From positions 219,890 through 283,889 of the forward strand of contig NZ_BOOU01000013.1 of NCBI RefSeq assembly GCF_016863395.1: a DNA stretch of 64,000 nt, read 5' to 3'. The position numbers were made by a program, and so were the translations under genes. The notes under the pieces are model-generated. The model was not told the DNA's origin. It saw only the letters and a list, made by a program, of their open reading frames with translations, and ran no database searches. This DNA is from Sphaerisporangium rufum (GTDB taxonomy: Bacteria; Actinomycetota; Actinomycetes; Streptosporangiales; Streptosporangiaceae). This document shows, one piece after another, positions 1 through 8,820 of the stretch (position 1 is its first letter; the number at the start of each line of letters is the position of its first letter).

Positions 1-34
1 ACGCGGGCGAACGACACCACAGGCCGGAGAAGGG

Positions 35-763
35 ATGCCGGGAGTGTTCTACTGGCTGGTCAAGGCCGTTCTCTCGCCGTTCCTGCACCTGGTCTTCCGG
101 CCATGGACCGAGGGCACCGACAACGTTCCGCGCGAGGGGGCGGTCATCCTGGCCGGCAACCACCTCTCCTTCGCCGACCACTTCTTCGGCGCGCTGCCGC
201 TGCCGCGCAAGGTGATCTCCCTCGGCAAGGCCGAATATTTCACCGGCCGGGGTCTGAAAGGGCTGCTGAGCAAGGCGTTCTTCAAAGGCGTCGGCACGGT
301 GCCGATCGACCGGTCGGGCGGCAAGGCCAGCGAGGCGGCGCTGCGCACCGGGCTGCGGGTGCTGCGCGAGGGGCACGTGCTCGGCATCTACCCCGAGGGC
401 ACCCGCTCGCCGGACGGGCGCCTCTACAAGGGCAAGACCGGGGTGGCCCGGCTGGCGCTGGAGGCCCGGGTGCCGGTGATCCCGTGGGCGATGGTCAACA
501 CCTTCGAGATGATGCCGCCCGGCCGGCCGCTGCCCAAGCTCGGCATTCGCCCCGGGGTGCGTTACGGCAAGCCGCTGGACTTCTCCCGCTACTACGGCAT
601 GGAGGAGGACCGGCTGGTCCTGCGCGCGGTCACCGACGAGATCATGTACGCGCTGATGGAGCTGTCCGGCCAGGAGTACGTCGACAAGTACGCCGCCAGC
701 GCCAAGGTCGAGATGGCCCGCGCCGCCCGCCGCAGGCAGCCCCCGCCCACCCCCGAAGCCTGA
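35..763 (+). CDS. plsC: 1-acyl-sn-glycerol-3-phosphate acyltransferase family protein
   Basis: Membrane-associated acyltransferase of the PlsC/LPLAT family, which transfers an acyl chain to lysophosphatidate to give phosphatidate in phospholipid synthesis. The 242-residue protein has the catalytic NHxxxxD motif (N42-H43 to D48) and the substrate-binding EGTRS motif at 121-125. The hydrophobic N-terminus (residues 5-21) could anchor it in the membrane. The ATG at 35 is preceded by a GGAGAAGGG ribosome site. Length matches single-domain bacterial family members. Exact acyl and lyso-lipid specificity cannot be read from the sequence. It is convergent with the hypF gene, with a hairpin between them. 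Confidence 0.9.
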   Translation: MPGVFYWLVKAVLSPFLHLVFRPWTEGTDNVPREGAVILAGNHLSFADHFFGALPLPRKVISLGKAEYFTGRGLKGLLSKAFFKGVGTVPIDRSGGKASEAALRTGLRVLREGHVLGIYPEGTRSPDGRLYKGKTGVARLALEARVPVIPWAMVNTFEMMPPGRPLPKLGIRPGVRYGKPLDFSRYYGMEEDRLVLRAVTDEIMYALMELSGQEYVDKYAASAKVEMARAARRRQPPPTPEA

Positions 764-777
764 GATCTCCGGTCGCC

Positions 778-799
778 CCCGGCGGCACGATCCGCCGGG
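778..799. terminator. Hairpin between convergent plsC and hypF
   Basis: Perfect 8-bp inverted repeat CCCGGCGG / CCGCCGGG with a 6-nt loop, lying 15 bp after the plsC stop and in the gap before the end of hypF. There is no T-tract, as is usual in very GC-rich genomes. It probably works in both directions. Confidence 0.5.
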
Positions 800-861
800 A
801 GGGCGGGAGCGCACGCCGCCAGGGCGTTGCCGGCCCTGCCCGGGCGGGGGACGGTGTCGTG

Positions 862-3147
862 TCACCTACGGCGCCGCCGGGACGGGTGGTCCAGGGCGGC
901 GGCGATGGCGGCCTGGCCGAGGCTGACGCCGCCGTCGTTGGGCGGGACGCGGGAGTGCAGCAGCACCTGGAACCCGGCGGCCTCCAGCAGCGGCACCGCC
1001 CGCTCCAGCAGCAGCAGGTTCTGCCAGACCCCGCCGGACAGCGCCACCGCCGCCAGGCCGGTGCGCTCGCGGGCCAGCGCGCAGCCCGCGGCGACCAGGC
1101 CGGCCAGCCCGTTGTGGAAGCGCGCCGCGACCACGCCGGGCCGGACGCCGGCCGAAAGGTCCGCCGCCGCGGCGGCGACCATGTCCTGGCCCCGCGCGAC
1201 GAACGGCGTCCCGCCGTCGATCGGGCACGGGTAGGCGCCCCGCTCGGCCCGGTCGGCGGCCTCCTCCAGCTCGACGGCGGCCTGCCCCTCGTAGGTGATC
1301 GCGTCCCGCCCGGTGACCAGCGCGGACACCGCGTCGAACAGCCGCCCCGCGCTGGAGGTGGCCGGTGCGTTGACCCCGCGCGCGGCCATCGCGACCACCG
1401 CCTCCCAGTGCGTGGCATTGCGTGCGCGGACCGGCAGGTCCGGGGGTGCCGCGTCCCCCAGGTAGGCGGCGGCCATCCGCCAGGGCTGGCGGACCGCGGC
1501 GGCGCCGCCGGGCATCGGCACCGGGGCCAGGTGCCCGGCACGCACGAATCCGGTGAGGTCGGCGACCAGGAACTCCCCGCCCCACAGCGTGCCGTCCGGG
1601 CCGTAGCCGAGGCCGTCGAACGCGACGCCGATCACCGGCCCGGCCGCCCCGTTGTCGGCCAGGCAGGACGCGATGTGCGCGTGGTGGTGCTGGACGCCGA
1701 CCGGCTCGGCGTCCGCGCGGGCCAGCGCGTACCGGGTGGACAGGTACTGCGGGTGCAGGTCGTGCGCCACCACCCGCGGGACGATGCCGAACAACCGCTC
1801 GAAGTGCGCCACCCCCTCGGTGAACGCCCGGTGGGTGGCGGCGTCGGCCAGGTCGCCGGTGTGCGCGGAGACGAACGCGCGCCCGCCACCGGCCAGGCAG
1901 AACGTGTGCTTGAGTTCGGCGCCGCAGCCGAGGACGGGCCGGCGGGCCGGCCGCGGCAGGACGATCGGCGCCGGGACGTACCCGCGGGAGCGGCGGACCG
2001 GCAGTGACCGGCCGCGGAAGACCTGCACCACCGAGTCGTCGGCCCGGACGTGGATCACCCGGTCGTGCAGCAGGACGGCGTCGGCCAGCGCGGCCGGGGC
2101 CGCCTCGTCCCGGTGCGCGATCGGCTCGCCCGCCAGGTTGCCGCTGGTCAGCACCAGGGGCGCCGCCACCCGGGCGGCCAGCAGGTGGTGCAGCGGCGAG
2201 TAGGGGAGCATCACGCCGAGCCGGCCCGTCCCCGGGGCGACCGACGGCGCCACGGCGGCGCCGGCGCGGCGGCGCAGCAGCACGATCGGCCGCGCCGCCG
2301 CGGTGAGCAGCCGCGCCTCGGCCGCGTCCGCCGCGCACAGCTCCCGGGCGGCGGCCAGGGTGGCGGCCATCAGCGCGAACGGCCGGTGCTCGCGGCGCTT
2401 GCGGGCGCGCAGCTCGGCGACGGCCGGCTCCAGGTCGGCGCGCACCGCCAGGTGGTAGCCGCCGACGCCCTTCACCGCGACGATCCGGCCGGCCCGCAGC
2501 AGTTCCGCCGCCGCGGCCAGCGGATCGCCCGGGTCCCCGGCGCCGTCCGCGACGCCGCCGTCTTCGGTGCGCAGCAGCCGCAGGCGCGGCCCGCAGGCCG
2601 GGCAGCAGACCGGCTGCGCGTGGTGGCGGCGGTCCGCCGGGTCGCGGTACTCGGCGGCGCACGCCGCGCACATGGCGAACGGCGCCATGGTGGTCGCGGC
2701 CCGGTCGTAGGGCGAGGAGCGCACGATCGTGAACCGCGGGCCGCAGCCGGTGCAGTTGACGAACGGGTGGCCGTACCGCCGGTCGCCCGGATCGGCCAGC
2801 TCGCGCAGGCAGTCGTCGCAGGTCGCCATGTCCGGCGAGATCAGCGCCCGGCCGCGGCCGTCGCCGGCGCTCGGGCCGATCACGAAGCCGGGCCGGCCGG
2901 TGGCCGGTATCTCGCGCGCGGTGACCCGCTCGACGACGGCCGCCGGCGGCGGCCGGTCCCGCACCGCGCCGAGGAACTCGGCCACCGCGGCGGGGTGACC
3001 CTCCACCTCGACCAGCACGCCGCGCTCGTCGTTGCCCACGTGCCCGGACAGCCCGAGCCGGGCCGCCAGCCGGTGCACGAAAGGCCGGAAACCCACCCCC
3101 TGGACGATCCCGTCGACCCGGACCAGCGTCCGGACACGCCCGTTCAC
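862..3147 (-). CDS. hypF: Carbamoyltransferase HypF ([NiFe]-hydrogenase maturation)
   Basis: HypF uses carbamoyl phosphate and ATP to carbamoylate the C-terminal Cys of HypE, the source of the cyanide ligands of [NiFe] hydrogenases. At 761 residues it is full length. The domains run in the family order: N-terminal acylphosphatase domain with VQGVGFRPFVHRLA (about 15-28), two CxxC zinc-finger pairs (CDDC...CTGC and CAAC...CPAC), a YrdC-like nucleotide-binding domain, and a C-terminal Kae1-like domain with the metal-binding HHHAHIASC motif. No other hyp or hydrogenase gene occurs in this window, so its partners must lie elsewhere or be absent. The identification is secure; an active hydrogenase is an inference. 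Confidence 0.95.
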   Translation of the reverse strand: MNGRVRTLVRVDGIVQGVGFRPFVHRLAARLGLSGHVGNDERGVLVEVEGHPAAVAEFLGAVRDRPPPAAVVERVTAREIPATGRPGFVIGPSAGDGRGRALISPDMATCDDCLRELADPGDRRYGHPFVNCTGCGPRFTIVRSSPYDRAATTMAPFAMCAACAAEYRDPADRRHHAQPVCCPACGPRLRLLRTEDGGVADGAGDPGDPLAAAAELLRAGRIVAVKGVGGYHLAVRADLEPAVAELRARKRREHRPFALMAATLAAARELCAADAAEARLLTAAARPIVLLRRRAGAAVAPSVAPGTGRLGVMLPYSPLHHLLAARVAAPLVLTSGNLAGEPIAHRDEAAPAALADAVLLHDRVIHVRADDSVVQVFRGRSLPVRRSRGYVPAPIVLPRPARRPVLGCGAELKHTFCLAGGGRAFVSAHTGDLADAATHRAFTEGVAHFERLFGIVPRVVAHDLHPQYLSTRYALARADAEPVGVQHHHAHIASCLADNGAAGPVIGVAFDGLGYGPDGTLWGGEFLVADLTGFVRAGHLAPVPMPGGAAAVRQPWRMAAAYLGDAAPPDLPVRARNATHWEAVVAMAARGVNAPATSSAGRLFDAVSALVTGRDAITYEGQAAVELEEAADRAERGAYPCPIDGGTPFVARGQDMVAAAAADLSAGVRPGVVAARFHNGLAGLVAAGCALARERTGLAAVALSGGVWQNLLLLERAVPLLEAAGFQVLLHSRVPPNDGGVSLGQAAIAAALDHPSRRRRR

Positions 3148-3308
3148 GAAGATCAGTCTCGCCCGGCGGGTCCGCTAGCACAACGAACCCGCCGGCCGGC
3201 GAGCCGAAGGCGGTCGCCTCTCGGACCGGAGCACGGGGCCGGGCCGGCGGACTCGCCGGGACGGGGCACCGGCCCGATCAGAGCCGAACGCCCCGCGAGG
3301 GGCCCACG

Positions 3309-3364
3309 GGTCAGGATGCCGGGGGCGGGGTGTATGAGGCCGGCGGGCCGCAGGTCAGGATGCC
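3309..3364. repeat. 12-bp direct repeat in hypF/mmuM gap
   Basis: GGTCAGGATGCC occurs exactly at 3309-3320 and again at 3353-3364, each followed by a GC-rich GGCGGGGT-like stretch. It lies in the 258-bp gap upstream of hypF and downstream of the methyltransferase gene. No function is apparent; no other feature is seen in this gap. Confidence 0.4.
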
Positions 3365-3405
3365 CGGCGGGGTAGTGCCCGGCCGTCGCCCGCGGGCCGG
3401 GGCGG

Positions 3406-4296
3406 TCAGGCGGACAGGCTCTGGCGCACCCGGCGGATGTGGTCGGGGGTGGTCCGGCAGCAGCCGCCGATGTAGGCGGCGCCGGCGTCCCGCCAGGCCC
3501 GGGCCGCGTCGCCGAACTCCTCGGGGTCGGCGATCCCGCGCCACCGGCGGGCCGCGGGGTCCCAGCTCTCGCCGGAGTTGGGATAGACGATGACCGGCGC
3601 GCCGTCCAGGCGGGGGATCAGCTTCCCGACCAGGCTCGGCGGGACGCAGTTCACCCCGACCGCCACCACCTGCGGGTTCCCGGCGAACAGCGCGGCGCAC
3701 TCTTCCAGCGGGGTGCCGTCGGCGAGGTGCCCGCCGTCCCGGCAGGAGAAGCTCACCCAGGCGTTGGTCCGGGGCGTATCGGCGAGCAGCCGGGCGATCG
3801 CCCGGGCCTCGGCGAACGAGGGGATGGTCTCGCAGGCCAGCAGGTCGGCGTGGCTGCCGGCCAGCACCTCCCACCGGGGCCGGTGCCAGGCGTACAGCCC
3901 CTCCTCGTCCAGGTCGTAGCGGCCGGTGTACTCCGAGCCGTCGGCCAGCGACGCGCCGTAGGGGCCCACCCCGGCCGCGACGACCCCGCCGCCGCCCGCC
4001 TCGTCGCGGGCCTGCTTGGCCAGCTCGACCGCGAGCTGCATCAGGGCCTCGGCCTCGTGCTCGTTGCGCCCGCGCCGGGCGAAGCCGGGGAAGCTCGCCT
4101 GGTAGGTCGCGGTGGTGGCCACGTCGGCGCCCGCGGCGAAGTAGTCCCGGTGGGCCTGGAGGATGGCCTCTGGGTTCTCCAGCAGCAGCCGGGCCGACCA
4201 AAGCTCATCGCCCAGGTCGTGCCCGAGCGACTCCAGGTGGGTCGCGAGGCCGCCGTCCAGGATCACGACATCGGTCTCTTCGGGGAGAAAAGTCAC
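3406..4296 (-). CDS. mmuM: Homocysteine S-methyltransferase
   Basis: Zinc-dependent methyltransferase that makes methionine from homocysteine, with S-methylmethionine or SAM as donor in the MmuM branch of the family. The 296 residues form a single homocysteine-methyltransferase TIM barrel starting at ILDGGLATHLE (13-23). The three zinc-binding cysteines are in GVNC and in the C-terminal GGCC followed by RTTPDH. The start is a GTG at 4296. The minus strand has TAGGGT (4303-4308) just 6 nt upstream, so the transcript is probably leaderless. It is transcribed away from the helicase gene that begins at 4485. Confidence 0.9.
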   Translation of the reverse strand: MTFLPEETDVVILDGGLATHLESLGHDLGDELWSARLLLENPEAILQAHRDYFAAGADVATTATYQASFPGFARRGRNEHEAEALMQLAVELAKQARDEAGGGGVVAAGVGPYGASLADGSEYTGRYDLDEEGLYAWHRPRWEVLAGSHADLLACETIPSFAEARAIARLLADTPRTNAWVSFSCRDGGHLADGTPLEECAALFAGNPQVVAVGVNCVPPSLVGKLIPRLDGAPVIVYPNSGESWDPAARRWRGIADPEEFGDAARAWRDAGAAYIGGCCRTTPDHIRRVRQSLSA

Positions 4297-4302
4297 CTAA
4301 AT

Positions 4303-4308
4303 ACCCTA
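4303..4308 (-). promoter_or_regulatory. -10 element for leaderless mmuM transcript
   Basis: TAGGGT on the minus strand, 6 nt before the GTG start of the homocysteine methyltransferase gene. No Shine-Dalgarno sequence fits between. The same spacing recurs at many other starts in this window. Confidence 0.5.
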
Positions 4309-4484
4309 ATGGCCGGTCAGCCGCCCGAGGTGCCGGGCATCGGGACGGCCGGCCGGCGGCCCGGCAGGGCGATGGAACGATCCATAGGCGCCGGGTCTCC
4401 GGACGGGGTACGGTGCGGGCGTGCCGGCGCCGGGGGCAGGGGGCGGTCCCGCCGGGCGGCGCGGGCGGACAGGAGTCGGATCAG

Positions 4485-7400
4485 GTGCTGGTGGTACACG
4501 GCGGTTGGCAGGGCCGGCGGCTGGTGTTGTGGGCGGAGGACACCACCTCGCCCGGCGCCCCGGCCACCGGAACGGCCACCAGGGGTGGAGCCGGGACGGA
4601 CACCGGCGCGGGAGCCGCGCGGCCTCGCCGGCGCGGCGCCAAGGACCATCCGTTCGCCGCGGCGAACGGCAGGCTGGCGGCCGCGCTGGGCGATGCCGCG
4701 GGCGGTGCGGAGCGGGCCGAGGTGGAGGTGCTGCTGCCCGGGTCGCCGGCCGGCCCGCTGCCCTCGCCGGAGTCCGGGCTGGCCACCCGGCTCCGGGTCC
4801 CGAAGATCTCGTCGTGGCGGGTTCCGGCGCTGCTGCTCGGCCCGGCGGCCGCCCTCGACCTGCTCGGCCGGCTCGCCGGCCCGGCCCCGGGCGGAACGTC
4901 ACCGGCCTCCGGCCCGGGCACGCCCCGCACCGGGCCGGGCGCGGGACCGGACGGCGAGCCGGACGCGGATCCGGACGCGGATCCGGACACCGGGCCGGGT
5001 TCGGTGCCGGTCGCCGGGCGCGGCACCGAGCAGGTCACCGGGCCGGTCGCAGGGCTGGACGCGGGGCCGGGGGAGCCCTCCGGCGGCGACCTGGAGCCGG
5101 GCCGGGCCGAGGTGCCGGAGTGGGGGGCCGGCGGGTCGCTGCGCTACCTCGCCGTGGTGGCCGAGCACGCCCGCGCCCTCGTCCGGCGCGGCCGGGTACT
5201 GCCACAGCTCGCCGAGGAGGACGGCGGGCACGCCGCCCGCTGGCGCCCGGTGGTGACCGGGGCGGACGCGGCGGCGTTCGGCGACCTCGCCCGCGCCATG
5301 CCGCCGGTCTGCCGCGCCGCCGGCGGGGAGCACCCCGCCGCGCGGGTGCTGGCGGATGCGCTCGGCGCGCTCGCCGACCAGGCCGTCCGCCGCGCGCTGC
5401 CCGACCGGCTGCTGCGCGGCAACCGGCCCGGGACGCGCACCCCGCTGGCCGAGCGGTGGTTGTTCGCGCTGACCGGCGACGACGCGGCGCTGCCCGGCGC
5501 CGATCCGGCCGAGGCCGGCCAGCTCGGCACGACGCTCGGCGAGTGGTTCGCCGCCGCGAGCCGGGCCGAGGGACCGGTGCGGGTGTGCTTCCGGCTGATC
5601 GAGCCGGCCGGCGAGGAGGACGCCTGGGAGCTGGAGTTCGCGCTGCAGCCCGTCGACGAGCCGAGCCTGTACGTTCCGGCGGCGGTGGTGTGGCGGGAGG
5701 GCCGGATCCCCGGGCTGCCCGGCCGGCCGGACGAGACGCTGCTGGCCGGTCTCGGGCGGGCCGTCCGGCTCTGCCCCGAACTGCACGCGGCGCTGGCCGA
5801 CCCGGCGCCGAGCGGCATGGTGGTGGACACCGCGTGGGCGTTCGGCTTCCTGCGCCGCGCGGCCCCGCTGCTGCAGGCGGCCGGTTTCGGCGTCCGGCTG
5901 CCCGACTGGGCCGGTCGGCGCAACCTGGGGCTCAAGCTGACCACCCGCTCGCGCACGGCGCCCGGCCGGGCCGCCGCCGGACAGGGCTTCGGCCTCGCCG
6001 AGCTGGTCGACTTCCGGATCGACCTGGCGATCGGCGACCACACCATCGGCGAGGAGGAGCTGGCGGAGCTGGCCCGGCTCAAGGTGCCGCTGGTCCGGGT
6101 GCGCGGCCAGTGGGTGGAGCTGGACGACCGGCAGCTGAAGGCGGCGCTGGCGGTGCTGGAGCGGCGGCGCTCGGGCGAGATGTCGGCCGGCGAGGTGCTC
6201 CAGGAGGTGGTGGCCGGTGGGGACGAGGACCTGCCGCTGGTGGCCGTGGACGCCGACGGCCCGCTCGGCGACCTGCTGTCCGGCGAGGCCGACCGGCGGC
6301 TCACCACGGTCGCCACCCCGCCCGGCTTCCAGGGGACGCTGCGGCCCTACCAGGAACGCGGCCTGTCCTGGCTGGCGTTCCTGTCCGGGATCGGGCTCGG
6401 CGGCGTGCTGGCCGACGACATGGGCCTGGGTAAGACCGCGCAGACGCTGGCGCTGCTGCTCGCCGAGCGCACCGCGGGGCGGCCGGCGCCCACCCTGCTG
6501 GTCTGCCCGATGTCCCTGGTCGGCAACTGGCAGAAGGAGGCCGCGCGGTTCGCCCCCTCACTGCGGGTGTACGTGCACCACGGCGCCGGGCGGCGGCGCG
6601 GCGAGGAACTGGCCGCCGAGGTGGCCGCGGCCGACCTGGTGGTCACCACCTACGGCACGGCACTGCGCGACGCGCCGGTGCTGGCCGGCTTCGGCTGGGG
6701 CCGGGTGGTCTGCGACGAGGCGCAGGCCATCAAGAACAGCGCGGCCCGGCAGGCGCAGGCGGTGCGCGGCATCCCCGCGCGCACCCGGCTGGCGCTGACC
6801 GGCACCCCGGTGGAGAACCATCTGGCCGAGCTGTGGTCGATCATGGAGTTCGCCAATCCCGGCCTGCTCGGCCCGGCCCGGCGGTTCCGCGAGCGCTACC
6901 AGGAGCCGATCGAGGCGCGGGGCGACGAGGACGCCGCGCGCGCCCTGCGCCGGGCGACCGGGCCGTTCGTGCTGCGGCGGCTGAAGACCGACCAGACGAT
7001 CATCTCCGACCTGCCGGAGAAGCTGGACATGAAGGTGTGGTGCACGCTCACCCCCGAGCAGGCCAGCCTCTACCAGGCGGTGGTCGGCGACATGATGGAC
7101 CGCATCGACGGCAGCGACGGCATCGAGCGGCGCGGCAACGTGCTGGCGGCGATGACCCGCCTCAAGCAGGTGTGCAACCACCCCGCCCAGCTGCTCAAGG
7201 ACGGCTCGCGGCTGGCCGGCCGGTCCGGGAAGCTGGCCCGGCTGGAGGAACTGGCTCAGGAGATCGTCGAGGAGGGCGACAAGGCGCTGGTGTTCACCCA
7301 GTACGCCGAGTGGGGGGCCATGCTGCAGCCGTACCTCGCCGCCCACCTGGACCGCCCGGTGCTGTGGCTGCACGGCGGGCTGCCCAAGAAACGCCGCGAC

Positions 7401-7760
7401 GAGCTGGTCGAGCGGTTCCAGGGCGACGACCAGCCGATGATCTTCCTGCTCTCGCTGAAGGCGGCCGGCACCGGCCTGAACCTGACGGCCGCCAACCATG
7501 TGGTCCACGTGGACCGCTGGTGGAACCCGGCGGTGGAGGACCAGGCCACCGACCGGGCGTTCCGCATCGGGCAGACCCGCAACGTCCAGGTGCGCAAGTT
7601 CATCTGCGCCGGCACCCTGGAAGAGAGGATCGACGAGATGATCGAGCGCAAGAAGGCGCTGGCGCAGCGCGTCGTCGGCGCCGGCGAGGACTGGATCACC
7701 GGGCTGTCCACCGAGCAGCTGCGCGAGCTGTTCCGGCTCGGCCCCGAGGCGGTGAGCTGA
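4485..7760 (+). CDS. SNF2-family DEAD/DEAH-box helicase
   Basis: Large Swi2/Snf2 ATPase of 1091 residues, a nucleic-acid translocase probably acting on protein-DNA complexes. The C-terminal half carries all helicase motifs: DDMGLGKT (motif I), CDEAQA (II), LTGTPVENH (III), and the RAFRIGQT end of motif VI. The N-terminal half matches the Snf2-associated region found in actinobacterial members (start VLVVHGGW, WAED). An Asp/Pro/Gly-rich linker near residues 155-200 contains 12-bp DNA repeats (about 4968-4990). I chose GTG 4485 because AGGAG lies 9 nt upstream and homologues begin at this LVVHG strand; an open frame extends back to 4413. It is followed after one base by the SWIM-finger gene. 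Confidence 0.9.
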   Translation: MLVVHGGWQGRRLVLWAEDTTSPGAPATGTATRGGAGTDTGAGAARPRRRGAKDHPFAAANGRLAAALGDAAGGAERAEVEVLLPGSPAGPLPSPESGLATRLRVPKISSWRVPALLLGPAAALDLLGRLAGPAPGGTSPASGPGTPRTGPGAGPDGEPDADPDADPDTGPGSVPVAGRGTEQVTGPVAGLDAGPGEPSGGDLEPGRAEVPEWGAGGSLRYLAVVAEHARALVRRGRVLPQLAEEDGGHAARWRPVVTGADAAAFGDLARAMPPVCRAAGGEHPAARVLADALGALADQAVRRALPDRLLRGNRPGTRTPLAERWLFALTGDDAALPGADPAEAGQLGTTLGEWFAAASRAEGPVRVCFRLIEPAGEEDAWELEFALQPVDEPSLYVPAAVVWREGRIPGLPGRPDETLLAGLGRAVRLCPELHAALADPAPSGMVVDTAWAFGFLRRAAPLLQAAGFGVRLPDWAGRRNLGLKLTTRSRTAPGRAAAGQGFGLAELVDFRIDLAIGDHTIGEEELAELARLKVPLVRVRGQWVELDDRQLKAALAVLERRRSGEMSAGEVLQEVVAGGDEDLPLVAVDADGPLGDLLSGEADRRLTTVATPPGFQGTLRPYQERGLSWLAFLSGIGLGGVLADDMGLGKTAQTLALLLAERTAGRPAPTLLVCPMSLVGNWQKEAARFAPSLRVYVHHGAGRRRGEELAAEVAAADLVVTTYGTALRDAPVLAGFGWGRVVCDEAQAIKNSAARQAQAVRGIPARTRLALTGTPVENHLAELWSIMEFANPGLLGPARRFRERYQEPIEARGDEDAARALRRATGPFVLRRLKTDQTIISDLPEKLDMKVWCTLTPEQASLYQAVVGDMMDRIDGSDGIERRGNVLAAMTRLKQVCNHPAQLLKDGSRLAGRSGKLARLEELAQEIVEEGDKALVFTQYAEWGAMLQPYLAAHLDRPVLWLHGGLPKKRRDELVERFQGDDQPMIFLLSLKAAGTGLNLTAANHVVHVDRWWNPAVEDQATDRAFRIGQTRNVQVRKFICAGTLEERIDEMIERKKALAQRVVGAGEDWITGLSTEQLRELFRLGPEAVS

Positions 7761-7761
7761 G

Positions 7762-8613
7762 GTGCCGGTCGGCCGGGACGGCTGGTTCGAGGGTGGAGCC
7801 CCCATCCGGGTGGAGGGCGGCATCCGGGCGCGCAGCAGGCGCGGCAGCATCGGCGAGCAATGGTGGTCCCGCCGCTTCGTGGACATCCTGGAAGGCGTCT
7901 GCGACGCCGGCCGGCTTGCCCGCGGCCGCTCCTACGCCCGCAAGGGGCAGGTGCTGGAGATCGAGGTGTCCGCCGGGCTGGTGGCCGCCCGGGTCCAGGG
8001 CTCGCGGCCCGAGCCGTACCGGGTCGCGGTCCGCGTCCCGGCGTACGGCCCGCGGGAGTGGGCGGGCATCGTGACCGCGCTGGCCGGCCGCGCGGTGTAC
8101 CGGGCCAAGCTGCTGGCCGGCGAGATGCCGCCGGAGATCGAGGAGGTGTTCGCCGGGCTCGGCCTGCCGCTGTTCCCCGCGGGCCCCGGCGAGCTGGAGA
8201 TGACGTGCTCGTGCCCGGACTGGGGGCACCCCTGCAAGCACCTGTCGGCGGTGCTCTACCTGCTGGCCGAGGCGTTCGACGACGACCCGTTCCTGGTGCT
8301 GGCCTGGCGCGGCCGGCCGCGCGAGGACCTGTTGGACGCGCTGCGCGGGGAGCGGGCCGGGCCGGCGGACCCGGCGGACCCGCTGGAGCCGGCGGTCCCG
8401 GACGAGCCGCTGGCCGCCCGGGCGGGCGACTTCTACGCCGCGCCGGTGCCGCTCGGCCGGCTGCGCCCGCCGGCCGCCGGACCGGCCGCGCCCGCCGGCC
8501 TGCTGCTGCGCCTGCTGGAGCCCCCGGCCGTCAAGATCCGGCACATCCCGCTGGTGGACCTGCTGCGCCCGGCCTACCGCGCCCTCCCCGGCGAGCCGGA
8601 CCCGCCGCGCTGA
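7762..8613 (+). CDS. SWIM zinc-finger protein, partner of the SNF2 helicase
   Basis: 283-residue protein with one SWIM zinc finger, CSC followed by nine residues and CKH (about residues 149-162), a fold that binds DNA or protein. The N-terminal part (about 30-130) resembles other actinobacterial SWIM proteins encoded beside Snf2 helicases. The C-terminus is Pro/Ala-rich and low in complexity. The GTG start lies one base after the helicase stop, so the two are almost certainly co-translated and probably work together in DNA repair or chromatin remodelling. That role is inferred from the pairing; no direct function is visible. Confidence 0.85.
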   Translation: MPVGRDGWFEGGAPIRVEGGIRARSRRGSIGEQWWSRRFVDILEGVCDAGRLARGRSYARKGQVLEIEVSAGLVAARVQGSRPEPYRVAVRVPAYGPREWAGIVTALAGRAVYRAKLLAGEMPPEIEEVFAGLGLPLFPAGPGELEMTCSCPDWGHPCKHLSAVLYLLAEAFDDDPFLVLAWRGRPREDLLDALRGERAGPADPADPLEPAVPDEPLAARAGDFYAAPVPLGRLRPPAAGPAAPAGLLLRLLEPPAVKIRHIPLVDLLRPAYRALPGEPDPPR

Positions 8614-8624
8614 CCCACCGCGCT

Positions 8625-8676
8625 GACCCGGCGGGCGGACCCGGCGGGCGGACCCGGCGGCCGGACCCGGCGGCCG
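8625..8676. repeat. 13-bp tandem repeat, four units
   Basis: Four head-to-tail 13-bp units starting 11 bp after the SWIM-gene stop: GACCCGGCGGGCG twice, then GACCCGGCGGCCG twice, with degenerate copies continuing to about 8750. The rest of the 207-bp gap to the VIT/VWA gene has no ORF I can support. It may fold as a GC-rich terminator between convergent genes, or be a variable-number repeat. Confidence 0.6.
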
Positions 8677-8820
8677 GACCCGCCGCGCCGAGCCGCCACG
8701 TTAACCCGGCGGGCGGACCGCCGCGTTGGCCCGGCAGGCCGGACCCGGCGCGCGGTCCGTGGCCCGTCCGCGCCGGGTCGCGCGGCCTTCCCGGCCGGTC
8801 GAGCCCGCCGGCCGGGCGGG

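Noticed and set aside
103..2007. Long plus-strand open frame across plsC and hypF
   Set aside because: It runs antisense to hypF and out of frame with plsC, and its translation is Arg/Gly/Ala-rich without any motif. It is a composition shadow of the real genes.
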